A stretch of 8,693 nt of DNA from Defluviitaleaceae bacterium (GTDB taxonomy: Bacteria > Bacillota_A > Clostridia > Lachnospirales > WQUN01), in assembly GCA_009779525.1 (NCBI GenBank), contig WREB01000030.1, positions 1 through 8,693 on the forward strand, given 5' to 3'. The position numbers and the translations under genes were made by a program. Positions 1 through 7,157 of this stretch are shown here, in pieces. Below the pieces are notes generated by a model. It saw only the letters and a list, made by a program, of their open reading frames with translations, did no database searches and was not told the DNA's origin. Positions within the stretch are counted from its first letter, which is position 1, and every line of letters starts with the position of its first letter.

Positions 1-372
1 GATGACCCGACCGACCCGACCGACCCGACTCAACCGACTCAACCCGCGATCGAATTCATACAGACCGTGGCCGGGACCCCGACGCAGCGCACCGTTCTCC
101 CGATCGAGTTTACCGAAGAGATCGCGTTGGCCGCGCCCGAAGAAGAGCCTGAAGACGAAATCGAATTCGAGGAACCGCAGGCGCTGGGAGCTTTCGAAGA
201 AATAGAAGTAGTCGAGGAAGTCGAGCTTGAGGAGATCGTCCCGCTCGCCAACCTGCCGAAGACCGGCGACAACGGAATCATGTTCGCGATGCTTCTCGGG
301 ATGTTCGCCTCCCTCATCTTCACAGCGGCGTCGATGACGCTGGCCCGCAAGGCGAAGAAGGCAAGCATCTAA
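1..372 (+). CDS. LPXTG cell-wall-anchored surface protein, C-terminal part (5' end outside window)
   Basis: The frame is open from the first base, so only the last 123 residues are seen and the true start lies upstream; the GTG at 67 is internal. Order of parts: a Pro/Thr stalk (three DPT units, then QPT and QP, residues 2-15), a Glu-rich acidic stretch (about residues 38-81), the sorting motif LPKTG (residues 85-89, bases 253-267), a hydrophobic helix (about 92-115), and a basic tail with RKAKK. This is the standard sortase signal: a sortase cleaves between Thr and Gly and attaches the protein to the peptidoglycan precursor. The stalk presumably spans the cell wall. The ligand-binding or enzymatic part is outside the window, so the function is unknown. 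A class B sortase gene lies 98 nt downstream, after a terminator, and is a candidate partner. Confidence 0.9.
   Translation, partial: DDPTDPTDPTQPTQPAIEFIQTVAGTPTQRTVLPIEFTEEIALAAPEEEPEDEIEFEEPQALGAFEEIEVVEEVELEEIVPLANLPKTGDNGIMFAMLLGMFASLIFTAASMTLARKAKKASI
4..45 (+). repeat. 9-bp coding tandem repeat (DPT/QPT stalk)
   Basis: Three 9-bp units (GACCCGACC, GACCCGACC, GACCCGACT) are followed by CAACCGACT and a partial CAACCC. They encode DPT-DPT-DPT-QPT-QP. Such Pro/Thr repeats are common in the wall-spanning stalks of LPXTG proteins and change copy number by slippage without shifting the frame. More units may lie upstream of the window. Confidence 0.8.
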
Positions 373-384
373 GTAAAAACGCAA

Positions 385-413
385 GGGCCGTGCATGCCAC
401 GGCCCTTTTTTTT
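385..413 (+). terminator. Rho-independent terminator after the LPXTG gene
   Basis: A perfect 8-bp GC-rich stem (GGGCCGTG at 385-392 with CACGGCCC at 398-405) closes a 5-nt loop, CATGC, and is followed by eight T residues (406-413). The two A residues at 383-384 can extend the stem into the T run. It starts 12 nt after the LPXTG stop codon, so it should end that transcript and give the downstream sortase gene its own promoter or a read-through supply. Confidence 0.93.
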
Positions 414-469
414 GTGCAAAACCGGCAAAAGGGTTAAACTGTAAGTAATTTTTAAGAACGGGGGCGGCG

Positions 470-1366
470 ATGAAAAGGAAAAAGCTCTACTACGTCTTCT
501 TCGCGCTCGGAGCAGTGGGCGCCGCCGCCACGATAATATTCGCCTACATGCTCGTCCTTGAATCAATCGACAACAATCGGGGCCGCGATTACTACGCCGC
601 CCTTTCGGCGATAGCGTCGGAATCCCAAAACCAGAACCACCATTCGGGCGCGGATTCGGCCGGCGGGCCGAAAACGGTCCTTCACGACGACCCGGAAGAC
701 CCGCGCGATAACGCGGACGCCGCGGCGGACGGCGGCGAGACTTATTTCGATAACGGGGACGGCTACCGCGACGACATCCCGGACAACGCCCCTACCTTTG
801 CGCCTTCTCGCGATTTCGTGCTGCTTAAGCGTTTCTATCCGGGAATAGTCGCGTGGATTACGCTCGACCAAACGGTGGTCGACTACCCGGTCATGCAGGG
901 CGTCGACAACGAATACTACCTGACCCATCTCCCGGACGGCGTCTCGCACAAAATGGGCTCGATTTTTTTGGACTACGCGAGCGCAGCCGATTTTTCAGAC
1001 AAAAACACGATAATCTACGGGCACCACATGAAAAGCGGCGACATGTTCGCGGTATTGGAACTCTATAAAAAGCAGGATTTTTTGGAAGAACACCCGGTGA
1101 TTTTGATAAACACCCCGTTTAACGATTTCAAGCTCGAGATTTTCGCCGGATACGTCGTCGACGGGGAAACACCGGTGCTCGAACGAAAGTTTAAAAACGA
1201 CGAGGCTTTTTTGGATTACATAAACAGGATACGCAGGCTTTCGTACGTAAAAAGCGGCGTAAACGTAAACGCGGAGGACAAAATCGTGAGTCTGATTACC
1301 TGCACGTACAACTTCACCAACGCGCGCTTCGTCGTGGTCGGCAAGCTTGCCGACGCTTCGCGTTAG
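470..1366 (+). CDS. Class B sortase
   Basis: Membrane-anchored cysteine transpeptidase of 298 residues that joins surface proteins to the cell wall or to each other. Residues 6-30 form an uncleaved N-terminal signal anchor. Residues about 50-112 are an Asp/Asn-rich, low-complexity acidic linker. The catalytic domain follows: the SrtB-like stretch from about 123 to 200, including GSIFLD and the catalytic His185 in NTIIYGHHM, then catalytic Cys278 in LITCTY and Arg286 in NARFVV. All three catalytic residues are present. The ATG at 470 has a G-rich ribosome site (GGGGG at 460-464) 5 nt upstream. A weak promoter may overlap the terminator's T run (TTGTGC 412-417, 17-nt spacer, TAAACT 435-440), but the match is poor. 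The yfhO-like gene begins 1 nt after the stop. The class is clear from the sequence; the preferred substrate is not, though the LPKTG protein upstream is an obvious candidate. Confidence 0.95.
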   Translation: MKRKKLYYVFFALGAVGAAATIIFAYMLVLESIDNNRGRDYYAALSAIASESQNQNHHSGADSAGGPKTVLHDDPEDPRDNADAAADGGETYFDNGDGYRDDIPDNAPTFAPSRDFVLLKRFYPGIVAWITLDQTVVDYPVMQGVDNEYYLTHLPDGVSHKMGSIFLDYASAADFSDKNTIIYGHHMKSGDMFAVLELYKKQDFLEEHPVILINTPFNDFKLEIFAGYVVDGETPVLERKFKNDEAFLDYINRIRRLSYVKSGVNVNAEDKIVSLITCTYNFTNARFVVVGKLADASR

Positions 1367-1367
1367 C

Positions 1368-4001
1368 ATGGATGCCCGGGCGCAAGGCGCAAAAAAAATT
1401 GTCGCAGCCCACGCGGTTTCATTTGCGCTGCCGTTTTTAATAATCGGAGCGGTCTTCGCCGGCCAGAAAGTCTTTCCGTTCGGGACCAGGCAAATTTTGA
1501 TATACGACTTTTGGCAGCAGTATTACCCGTTCATCGTCGATTACTGGCACAAGCTGCGCGAGGGCGGCTCGATGCTCTGGTCTTGGAGCGCCGGTGTCGG
1601 CGACGATTACATCGGGCATTTCGCTTACCTGCTAGCGAGCCCGTTAAACGCGCTTATCGTGCTTTTCCCGCTATCCGCGCTCCGCGAAGTCACGACCGTA
1701 TTGCTTCTCGTCAAGATAGGACTTTCCGGACTGTTTATGAGCGTTTTTTTACGCCGTATAGATTCGGCCCGCCCGTACCTGCTTCCCGCGTTCGCCTCCT
1801 GCTACGCGCTTTGCGCCTTTACGGTCGGGTACAACCACAACATCATGTGGTTCGACGGGTTCGCGCTGCTCCCGCTTGTCATGCTTGGGCTTAGGTCTCT
1901 GGTCCGCGAAGACCGGGGCATGTTGTACGCCGTCACGCTTGCGGTGGCGTTCGCGTCAAACTACATCATCGGATTTTTCATTTGCCTTTTCGTCGCGATC
2001 ATGTTTTTTTACGAGTGCGTCTCTAACGGGTACAAACCGAAAGAATTTTTAAGGAAGCTACTTAGGATCGCGGTTTATACGGTTCCCGCGCTTGGGATGG
2101 GCGCCTTCGTCACGTTGCCGGCGATCGTGTCGCTTGGCGGCACCGCCGGGGCGTTCGGCCAGTTCCCGAAGACGTTGCGGCTTTATGAAAGCTTCGCCAG
2201 CGTGCTTGGCAACATGACCGCGTTTAACGCCGCGACGGCAAGAACCGGGCTCCCCAACATATACTGCGGCCTTTTGTGCGCGATGCTTTTAGCCGTTTAC
2301 GCGATCCGCGGCGGCGTCCCGCTTAAAGAAAGGACCGCAAATATCCTTATCCTGGCGTTTATTTTGGTCAGTTGCAACGTCAACGCGCTGGATTTCATCT
2401 GGAACGGCTTTCACTTCACAAACATGCTTCCGTTTAGGTTCGCGTTCCTGTTCTCGTTCCTGCTCGTATCCGTCGCTTACAAAACTTTCGTAAACTTAGG
2501 CGAGGTGCGGGCAAAGGATCTGTGCGCGATGGCGGCGTCCGCCGTTTTTTTCGTTCTTATGGCGGCCTTGGGTACCCAGGACCTGAAGTCGGTCGTGCGA
2601 AACGCGACGCTTTGCGCGGTTTATGTTTTAATATTTTTCGCCGTCTCACGGACTGCGGAAAAAAAGCCGTCCGCTAAAAAGAAAATGTTGAGCGGATCCG
2701 CGAAAAAAACGGGGCGCGAGAAAAAACGGACCGCCTTCCCGGCGCCGGCGGCGGCGGCGTTGGCGCTGCTCATGCTTGCGGAGCTTACGGCCAACGCGCA
2801 CATAGGGATAGCCGGCAATTCGAATACGGACAGGAACAACTATCCCTCCGGCTACGACAGCGTGAAGGCGCTGATTGATAAAATTGAACGGCCGGAAAAT
2901 GATTTTTTCCGCACGGAGTTCACCGATTGGCAGACGCTCAACGACCCGATGCTTTTCGGGATCAATGGCGCCTCGCTGTTTTCGTCGAGCGTCGACGCAA
3001 GCGTCCCGGAGTTTATGAGGGGAATCGGGCTCTCCGCCTGGGGAATTGGGAACCGCTACTGCTACGCCGACACCTCGCCGCTTACAAACGCCCTGCTTTG
3101 CGTGCGCTATCTCGTGGCGCGCTCCGGCAACCCCGCCGACGATTCATTCTTTTACGAGGCGGCCGGGCGAGAAGGCGACGCCGTGCTCCTTAAAAACAAA
3201 TACAGCCTGCCGTTCGGGTTTATGGTTATGGACGGCTTGGCGGATTACGCGCCGAAAGAAGGCGACCCGTTCGCGTCGCAAAACCTGTTTTTCAACCTCG
3301 CGACCGGCCTGGAAGGCGACTTGTTTACGATAATCGACATGGTCCACGTCGGGCACAGCAATTATTTCGTCAGCAGAAAAGAACTTGGCGAATATTCATA
3401 CACGCTCGAGGAGGACGAAACCGGCGGGCGCCTGAAGTGGAATTATCTTTCGGACCGCGACGCGAGTTATTTCGCGTACGCGGACATTTCCGACGCGACT
3501 CAGGCGACCGTAACGAAAGACGCTGGCGCGGCGCGCACGGTCAACATAAGGCTCCCGAACATATTCAACGTCGGGATGGTCAAGGAAGGCGAAATATTTT
3601 CGGTCGCCGTGAACATGAGCGCGCAAAGCGGCGGCGCGAAAATTTACGTGGCGTACATCGACCGCGACTTGTTTTTGCGAGGATACGAGATACTTTCGAG
3701 CGAGACCTACTCCCTCGCAAGTTTCGGCGAAACGAAAATCGCGGGAAGCGTTTCGACCGAACGCGGGGGATTGCTTTACACGTCGCTTCCGCATCAGGGG
3801 CGCTGGACGGCGTCGGTCGACGGAGCGCCCGCCGAGATCGTTACGGTCGGGGGCTGCATGGCCGCGGTCCGCCTTCCCGCCGGGACGCATTCGGTCGAGT
3901 TTAAGTACCTCAACCCGTTCTTTGTAGCCGGCGCGTGCGTAAGCGTGTTTTCGCTGGTATTTTTTGTGCTGCTTGTAAAATTCGATCCCGCTAGGAAGTA
4001 A
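1368..4001 (+). CDS. YfhO family polytopic membrane protein (probable envelope glycosylation)
   Basis: A protein of 877 residues. The N-terminal half has roughly twelve hydrophobic segments, starting at about residue 11. The YfhO-family signature sits in the first extracytoplasmic loop: FPFGTRQ, Asp47 in IYDFWQQYYPF, then WSWSAGVGDD and SPLNALIVLFP. A Lys/Arg-rich loop (about 427-458) precedes another helix, then a large polar, probably extracytoplasmic region (about 482-850), and a last helix (about 853-873) with a short basic end. Known YfhO proteins have a GT-C-like fold and are linked to adding sugars to teichoic acids from lipid-linked donors; that role here is inferred. The ATG at 1368 is preferred: it lies 1 nt after the sortase stop, which suggests translational coupling, since no good ribosome site is visible. 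A TTG at 1347 would add 7 residues and overlap the sortase gene. Confidence 0.88.
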   Translation: MDARAQGAKKIVAAHAVSFALPFLIIGAVFAGQKVFPFGTRQILIYDFWQQYYPFIVDYWHKLREGGSMLWSWSAGVGDDYIGHFAYLLASPLNALIVLFPLSALREVTTVLLLVKIGLSGLFMSVFLRRIDSARPYLLPAFASCYALCAFTVGYNHNIMWFDGFALLPLVMLGLRSLVREDRGMLYAVTLAVAFASNYIIGFFICLFVAIMFFYECVSNGYKPKEFLRKLLRIAVYTVPALGMGAFVTLPAIVSLGGTAGAFGQFPKTLRLYESFASVLGNMTAFNAATARTGLPNIYCGLLCAMLLAVYAIRGGVPLKERTANILILAFILVSCNVNALDFIWNGFHFTNMLPFRFAFLFSFLLVSVAYKTFVNLGEVRAKDLCAMAASAVFFVLMAALGTQDLKSVVRNATLCAVYVLIFFAVSRTAEKKPSAKKKMLSGSAKKTGREKKRTAFPAPAAAALALLMLAELTANAHIGIAGNSNTDRNNYPSGYDSVKALIDKIERPENDFFRTEFTDWQTLNDPMLFGINGASLFSSSVDASVPEFMRGIGLSAWGIGNRYCYADTSPLTNALLCVRYLVARSGNPADDSFFYEAAGREGDAVLLKNKYSLPFGFMVMDGLADYAPKEGDPFASQNLFFNLATGLEGDLFTIIDMVHVGHSNYFVSRKELGEYSYTLEEDETGGRLKWNYLSDRDASYFAYADISDATQATVTKDAGAARTVNIRLPNIFNVGMVKEGEIFSVAVNMSAQSGGAKIYVAYIDRDLFLRGYEILSSETYSLASFGETKIAGSVSTERGGLLYTSLPHQGRWTASVDGAPAEIVTVGGCMAAVRLPAGTHSVEFKYLNPFFVAGACVSVFSLVFFVLLVKFDPARK

Positions 4002-4012
4002 TCAAGTAATGC

Positions 4013-4017
4013 GGAGG
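4013..4017 (+). promoter_or_regulatory. Ribosome binding site of dnaG
   Basis: GGAGG lies 5 nt before the GTG at 4023. This spacing supports the GTG as the start of the primase and gives a protein beginning directly with the conserved N-terminal helix before the zinc finger. Confidence 0.8.
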
Positions 4018-4022
4018 CGCGG

Positions 4023-5825
4023 GTGCTTTACCCGAACGAAATAATCGAGGAAGTCCGCTATTTAAACGACATCGTGGACGTCGTCGGCGGCTTCGTTGCG
4101 CTTCGTTCGCGGGGCGGAAGGCATTTCGGGCTCTGCCCGTTCCACCGCGAGAAGACGCCTTCATTTTCCGTAAATCCCGAAATGCAGATTTTCAAGTGTT
4201 TCGGCTGCGGGGCCGGCGGCAACGTCTTCAGCTTCATAATGCAGATCGAAAACTACGATTTCATCGAGGCGCTGAAGTACCTGGCCGACCGCGTCAACTA
4301 CGCGCTGCCGCAAAACGCCGACTCGAGGGCGGCGAAAAACCGGGCGAGGCTCAAGGAGACTCTTGTCGAAATAAACCGAAGCGCCGCGCGGTTCTTTTAC
4401 GACTACCTGCGGGGCGAATCACCCGAGGCATTGTATGCGCGCGAATACCTCCGCGGGCGAAACGTATCGGACGCCACGGCGAAAAAGTTCGGGCTGGGCC
4501 TCGCGCCCGACGGCTGGGAAATTTTAACCGCGCATTTGACAAGTCTCGGGCATAAGGCGGGGGAGATACAGGCGGCGGGACTCGCGGTCGGCAACAAGAC
4601 CGGCGGGCACTACGACAGGTTCCGAAACAGGTTGATTTTTCCGATCGTGGATATAACGGACAAAGTCGTCGGCTTCGGCGGAAGGACGCCAGGCGACAAA
4701 GGGGAGGACGGGGCCAAGTATCTCAACTCGCCCGAAACACCGCTCTTCGAAAAAGGCAGGCAGCTGTACGGGCTTAATATAGCGCGAAAGGCGCGCGCAA
4801 GCGAAATAATTTTGGTCGAAGGCTACATGGACGTTCTCGGACTGCAGCAGGCCGGGTTTAAAAACGCCGCGGGCGCCTTGGGGACCGCGCTTACCCCCGA
4901 CCACGGCCGGTTGCTAAAGCGCGTGAACTGCGGTTCGGTCATACTCATCATGGACAGCGACGAAGCGGGGGAAAAGGCGGCGCTTAGGGCGATCCCGATA
5001 CTGCTCGACTCGGGGCTTTCGGTTAAGGTCCTGCAGGTAAAAGACGCGAAGGACCCGGACGAATACATAACAAAGCACGGTCCGGGGCGCTTCGCCGCGC
5101 TGCTTAAAGCGGCCCAGAGCCATGTCGCGTTTCGCATAAACATAGTCCAAAAAAAACATCCGATCGACACGACCGAGGGCCGCGTGGCTTTCACGAAGGA
5201 AGCGGCGGCGCTTCTTTCCCAGCTTCCCGGCGCGATCGAGGCGGACGCCTACGCCGCGGAGATATCGGCGCAAACCGGAATTAGCCAAACGGCCATCCGC
5301 GCCGAAATCGAAAGCGCGCGCCAAAACCAGGCGATTCCCGGCGCATTCCGCCAGATCTCAAGACGGACGGCGGGGCTTAGGCAAAATGACAAGGGGATTC
5401 AAAACGCCAGGCGGGGTTTGATCTGCCTGCTTGCGAACGACATCGGCGCGTGCAAGGCGCTCGACGAAAGCGGGAATTTCATGCCGGAAGAAATGGGCGA
5501 CCCGCTTTATGAGTCGCTTGCCGGCATCATTATCCAATCCGCGCGTTCCGGCAAAAAAATCGCGCCCGCGGATCTGATCAACCGTTTCGATTCGTTTGAC
5601 GAACAAAACAAAACTGCCGATATATTTATGCAGTCCGCCTTTTACGAACCTGGCGCCGAAACCGAGAAGGCGCTCAACGAAATGGCGGGCCTGCTCAAGC
5701 GCGCATGGATCGACAAACGTATATCGGAATGCGCCGGCGAAAGCGACGAGAGCAAAGCAAAGCTCAATTCGCTTTTCGAAGAGAAGCGCAGCCTGCCAAG
5801 TCAAATCGTGAATTTTTCAGATTAA
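4023..5825 (+). CDS. dnaG: DNA primase DnaG
   Basis: Makes the short RNA primers for the lagging strand and at fork restart, working with the replicative helicase DnaB. At 600 residues it has full family length. The N-terminal CHC2 zinc-binding domain has Cys38, His41, Cys59 and Cys62 (CPFH, then CFGC). The RNA polymerase core includes FPIVDITDKVVGFGGR, then the TOPRIM domain with Glu266 in EGYMD, Asp311 and Asp313 in MDSDEAG, and DPDEYI near residue 344, the residues expected to bind the catalytic metals. The C-terminal 150 residues form the less conserved helicase-binding part. The start is GTG with GGAGG upstream. The gene begins 21 nt after the YfhO-like gene and ends 42 nt before rpoD, so it is probably cotranscribed with rpoD and perhaps with the envelope genes. 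All key residues are intact. Confidence 0.97.
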   Translation: MLYPNEIIEEVRYLNDIVDVVGGFVALRSRGGRHFGLCPFHREKTPSFSVNPEMQIFKCFGCGAGGNVFSFIMQIENYDFIEALKYLADRVNYALPQNADSRAAKNRARLKETLVEINRSAARFFYDYLRGESPEALYAREYLRGRNVSDATAKKFGLGLAPDGWEILTAHLTSLGHKAGEIQAAGLAVGNKTGGHYDRFRNRLIFPIVDITDKVVGFGGRTPGDKGEDGAKYLNSPETPLFEKGRQLYGLNIARKARASEIILVEGYMDVLGLQQAGFKNAAGALGTALTPDHGRLLKRVNCGSVILIMDSDEAGEKAALRAIPILLDSGLSVKVLQVKDAKDPDEYITKHGPGRFAALLKAAQSHVAFRINIVQKKHPIDTTEGRVAFTKEAAALLSQLPGAIEADAYAAEISAQTGISQTAIRAEIESARQNQAIPGAFRQISRRTAGLRQNDKGIQNARRGLICLLANDIGACKALDESGNFMPEEMGDPLYESLAGIIIQSARSGKKIAPADLINRFDSFDEQNKTADIFMQSAFYEPGAETEKALNEMAGLLKRAWIDKRISECAGESDESKAKLNSLFEEKRSLPSQIVNFSD

Positions 5826-5860
5826 AGCCGACCTAAACCAAAGTTCCATAAATATATTTC

Positions 5861-5867
5861 GAAAGGG
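5861..5867 (+). promoter_or_regulatory. Ribosome binding site before rpoD
   Basis: GAAAGGG directly abuts the ATG at 5868, which leaves no spacer for that codon, but stands 9 nt before an in-frame TTG at 5877. The spacing favours TTG as the real initiation codon of rpoD, with a start of MKPIDD instead of MLLLKPIDD. Confidence 0.55.
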
Positions 5868-6953
5868 ATGCTTTTATTGAAACCAATCGACGACACGCTG
5901 CTTACGAACAGGATCAAGGACCTTGTCGCGATAGGAAAGAAAAAGAAGAACGTGCTCGAATACAAAGAAATCATGGATTTCTTAGGCGACGTCGACCTCG
6001 ACCCCGATCAGGTTGAAAAGGTCTACGAAACGCTCGAGTCGAACGGGATCGACGTGCTCGGCGGCGTTGAGGTCGAAGAGGAAGCGGAAAAGGAAATAGA
6101 CCTTTCGATCGTCGAGGGCGCCATAAACATCGACGACCATGTGAGGATGTACCTGAAGGAAATCGGGAAGGTTCCGCTTCTTACCGCCGAGGAGGAAATC
6201 GATCTTGCGAAGCGGATGGAAAAAGGCGAGGAGTTCGCGAAAAGCAGGCTTGCCGAAGCCAACCTACGGCTCGTCGTTAGCATCGCGAAGCGCTACGTCG
6301 GCCGCGGAATGCTTTTTTTAGATTTGATACAGGAGGGCAACCTCGGCTTGATCAAAGCCGTCGAAAAATTCGATTACCGCAAGGGCTATAAGTTCAGCAC
6401 GTACGCCACTTGGTGGATTCGCCAGGCGATAACCCGGGCGATCGCCGACCAGGCGCGAACCATCCGTATTCCGGTGCATATGGTCGAAACCATAAACAAA
6501 TTAATTCGCGTTTCCAGGCAGCTCCTTCAGGAGCTCGGGCGCGACCCAACGCCGGACGAACTGGCGAAGGAGATGCAGATGCCTGTTGAGAAGGTGCGCG
6601 AAATCCTCAAGATCGGGCAGGAACCCGTCTCGCTCGAAACACCGATCGGCGAGGAGGAGGACAGCCACTTAGGCGATTTCATCCCCGACGACGACATACC
6701 CGCGCCCGCCGAAGCGGCGGCGTTCACCCTGCTTAAGGAACAGCTTATCGACGTGCTCGACACCCTTACCGACCGCGAGGAAAAAGTGCTCAGGCTCCGT
6801 TTCGGCCTTGACGACGGCCGCGCGCGAACCCTCGAGGAAGTCGGTAAGGAATTCAACGTGACGCGCGAGCGGATCCGCCAGATAGAAGCGAAGGCGCTGC
6901 GCAAGCTAAGGCACCCGAGCAGGAGTAAAAAATTGAAGGATTATTTGGATTAA
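5868..6953 (+). CDS. rpoD: RNA polymerase primary sigma factor RpoD (SigA)
   Basis: Housekeeping sigma-70 factor of 361 residues that directs RNA polymerase to -35/-10 promoters; the length fits the compact Gram-positive type. From the N-terminus: a short region 1.1 with an acidic stretch (to about residue 85), region 1.2 (VRMYLKEIG, 92-100), region 2 with core-binding and -10 recognition sequence (about 125-207, including [27 protein letters not shown] and RTIRIPVHM), region 3 (about 208-280), and region 4 with the -35 helix-turn-helix ([20 protein letters not shown], about 322-341). All regions are intact. Two starts fit: ATG at 5868, listed here, or TTG at 5877, which has the better ribosome-site spacing. 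It lies 42 nt after dnaG, the classic replication-transcription pairing. The gap contains an AT-rich patch (TATATT at 5853) but no matching -35 box. Confidence 0.97.
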   Translation: MLLLKPIDDTLLTNRIKDLVAIGKKKKNVLEYKEIMDFLGDVDLDPDQVEKVYETLESNGIDVLGGVEVEEEAEKEIDLSIVEGAINIDDHVRMYLKEIGKVPLLTAEEEIDLAKRMEKGEEFAKSRLAEANLRLVVSIAKRYVGRGMLFLDLIQEGNLGLIKAVEKFDYRKGYKFSTYATWWIRQAITRAIADQARTIRIPVHMVETINKLIRVSRQLLQELGRDPTPDELAKEMQMPVEKVREILKIGQEPVSLETPIGEEEDSHLGDFIPDDDIPAPAEAAAFTLLKEQLIDVLDTLTDREEKVLRLRFGLDDGRARTLEEVGKEFNVTRERIRQIEAKALRKLRHPSRSKKLKDYLD

Positions 6954-6972
6954 GCAATATTTTTCGAGATGT

Positions 6973-7001
6973 TTGAAAATACAACCTTTTGCGAATAGAA
7001 G
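6973..7001 (+). promoter_or_regulatory. Candidate sigma-70 promoter for trmK
   Basis: TTGAAA (6973-6978) and TAGAAG (6996-7001) are separated by 17 nt, matching the -35 and -10 consensus at 5 and 4 of 6 positions. It lies just after the rpoD stop and would give a trmK leader of about 120 nt that includes the palindromic repeats. This is a pattern match only. Confidence 0.33.
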
Positions 7002-7022
7002 TTAACAATGAATTCCAGGGAA

Positions 7023-7090
7023 ATTGCGGGTCAAGCCCGCAATGACGCCGTTTACGGCATCGCGGGTCAAGCCCGTAATAACCGTGTTTT
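7023..7090 (+). repeat. Two 36-bp palindromic repeat units in the trmK leader
   Basis: Unit 1 (7023-7058) has an 8-bp perfect stem (ATTGCGGG, loop TCAAG, CCCGCAAT) followed by a second small hairpin (GCCG TTTA CGGC, 7047-7058). Unit 2 begins exactly 36 bp later (7059) with the same CGCGGGTCAAGCCCG core, but its stem is imperfect (G-U pair and a C/A mismatch) and its second hairpin has decayed. The form resembles the small palindromic repeats found dispersed in many bacterial genomes; whether this one is dispersed in the host cannot be seen here. The five T residues at 7086-7090 come about 10 nt after the second hairpin, so a terminator or attenuator role is possible but weak. Confidence 0.85.
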
Positions 7091-7116
7091 TATCATATCA
7101 ATCAAATTCAACGTTT

Positions 7117-7122
7117 AAGGGG
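7117..7122 (+). promoter_or_regulatory. Shine-Dalgarno-like site upstream of trmK
   Basis: AAGGGG stands 8 nt before an in-frame ATA (7131) and 11 nt before ATC (7134), with an in-frame stop at 7116-7118 overlapping it. No ATG, GTG or TTG is near enough to use it: the first conventional in-frame start is the GTG at 7158, 35 nt away. It therefore points to non-standard initiation of trmK. Confidence 0.55.
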
Positions 7123-7157
7123 TAACGCCGATAATCCTTCCAAATCGCCTGAAATCC

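Noticed and set aside
39..368. Minus-strand Ser-rich open frame opposite the LPXTG gene
   Set aside because: Its Ser richness is the complement of the Glu/Ala-rich acidic region, and the plus strand has a complete sorting signal.
3396..3904. Long overlapping open frames on both strands inside the YfhO-like gene
   Set aside because: They are shadows of a well-supported gene: Arg-rich, low complexity, no ribosome site or family features.
4524..5324. Minus-strand open frames antisense to dnaG
   Set aside because: They run across the catalytic core of primase and have no recognisable content; high GC makes long antisense frames common.
5849..5860. AT-rich patch (TATATT at 5853) as an rpoD promoter
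   Set aside because: No acceptable -35 box at 16-18 nt, and transcription would begin almost at the ribosome site.
7059..7090. Second palindromic repeat plus T run as a Rho-independent terminator of rpoD
   Set aside because: The stem is short and mismatched, and the T run is about 10 nt away instead of adjacent.
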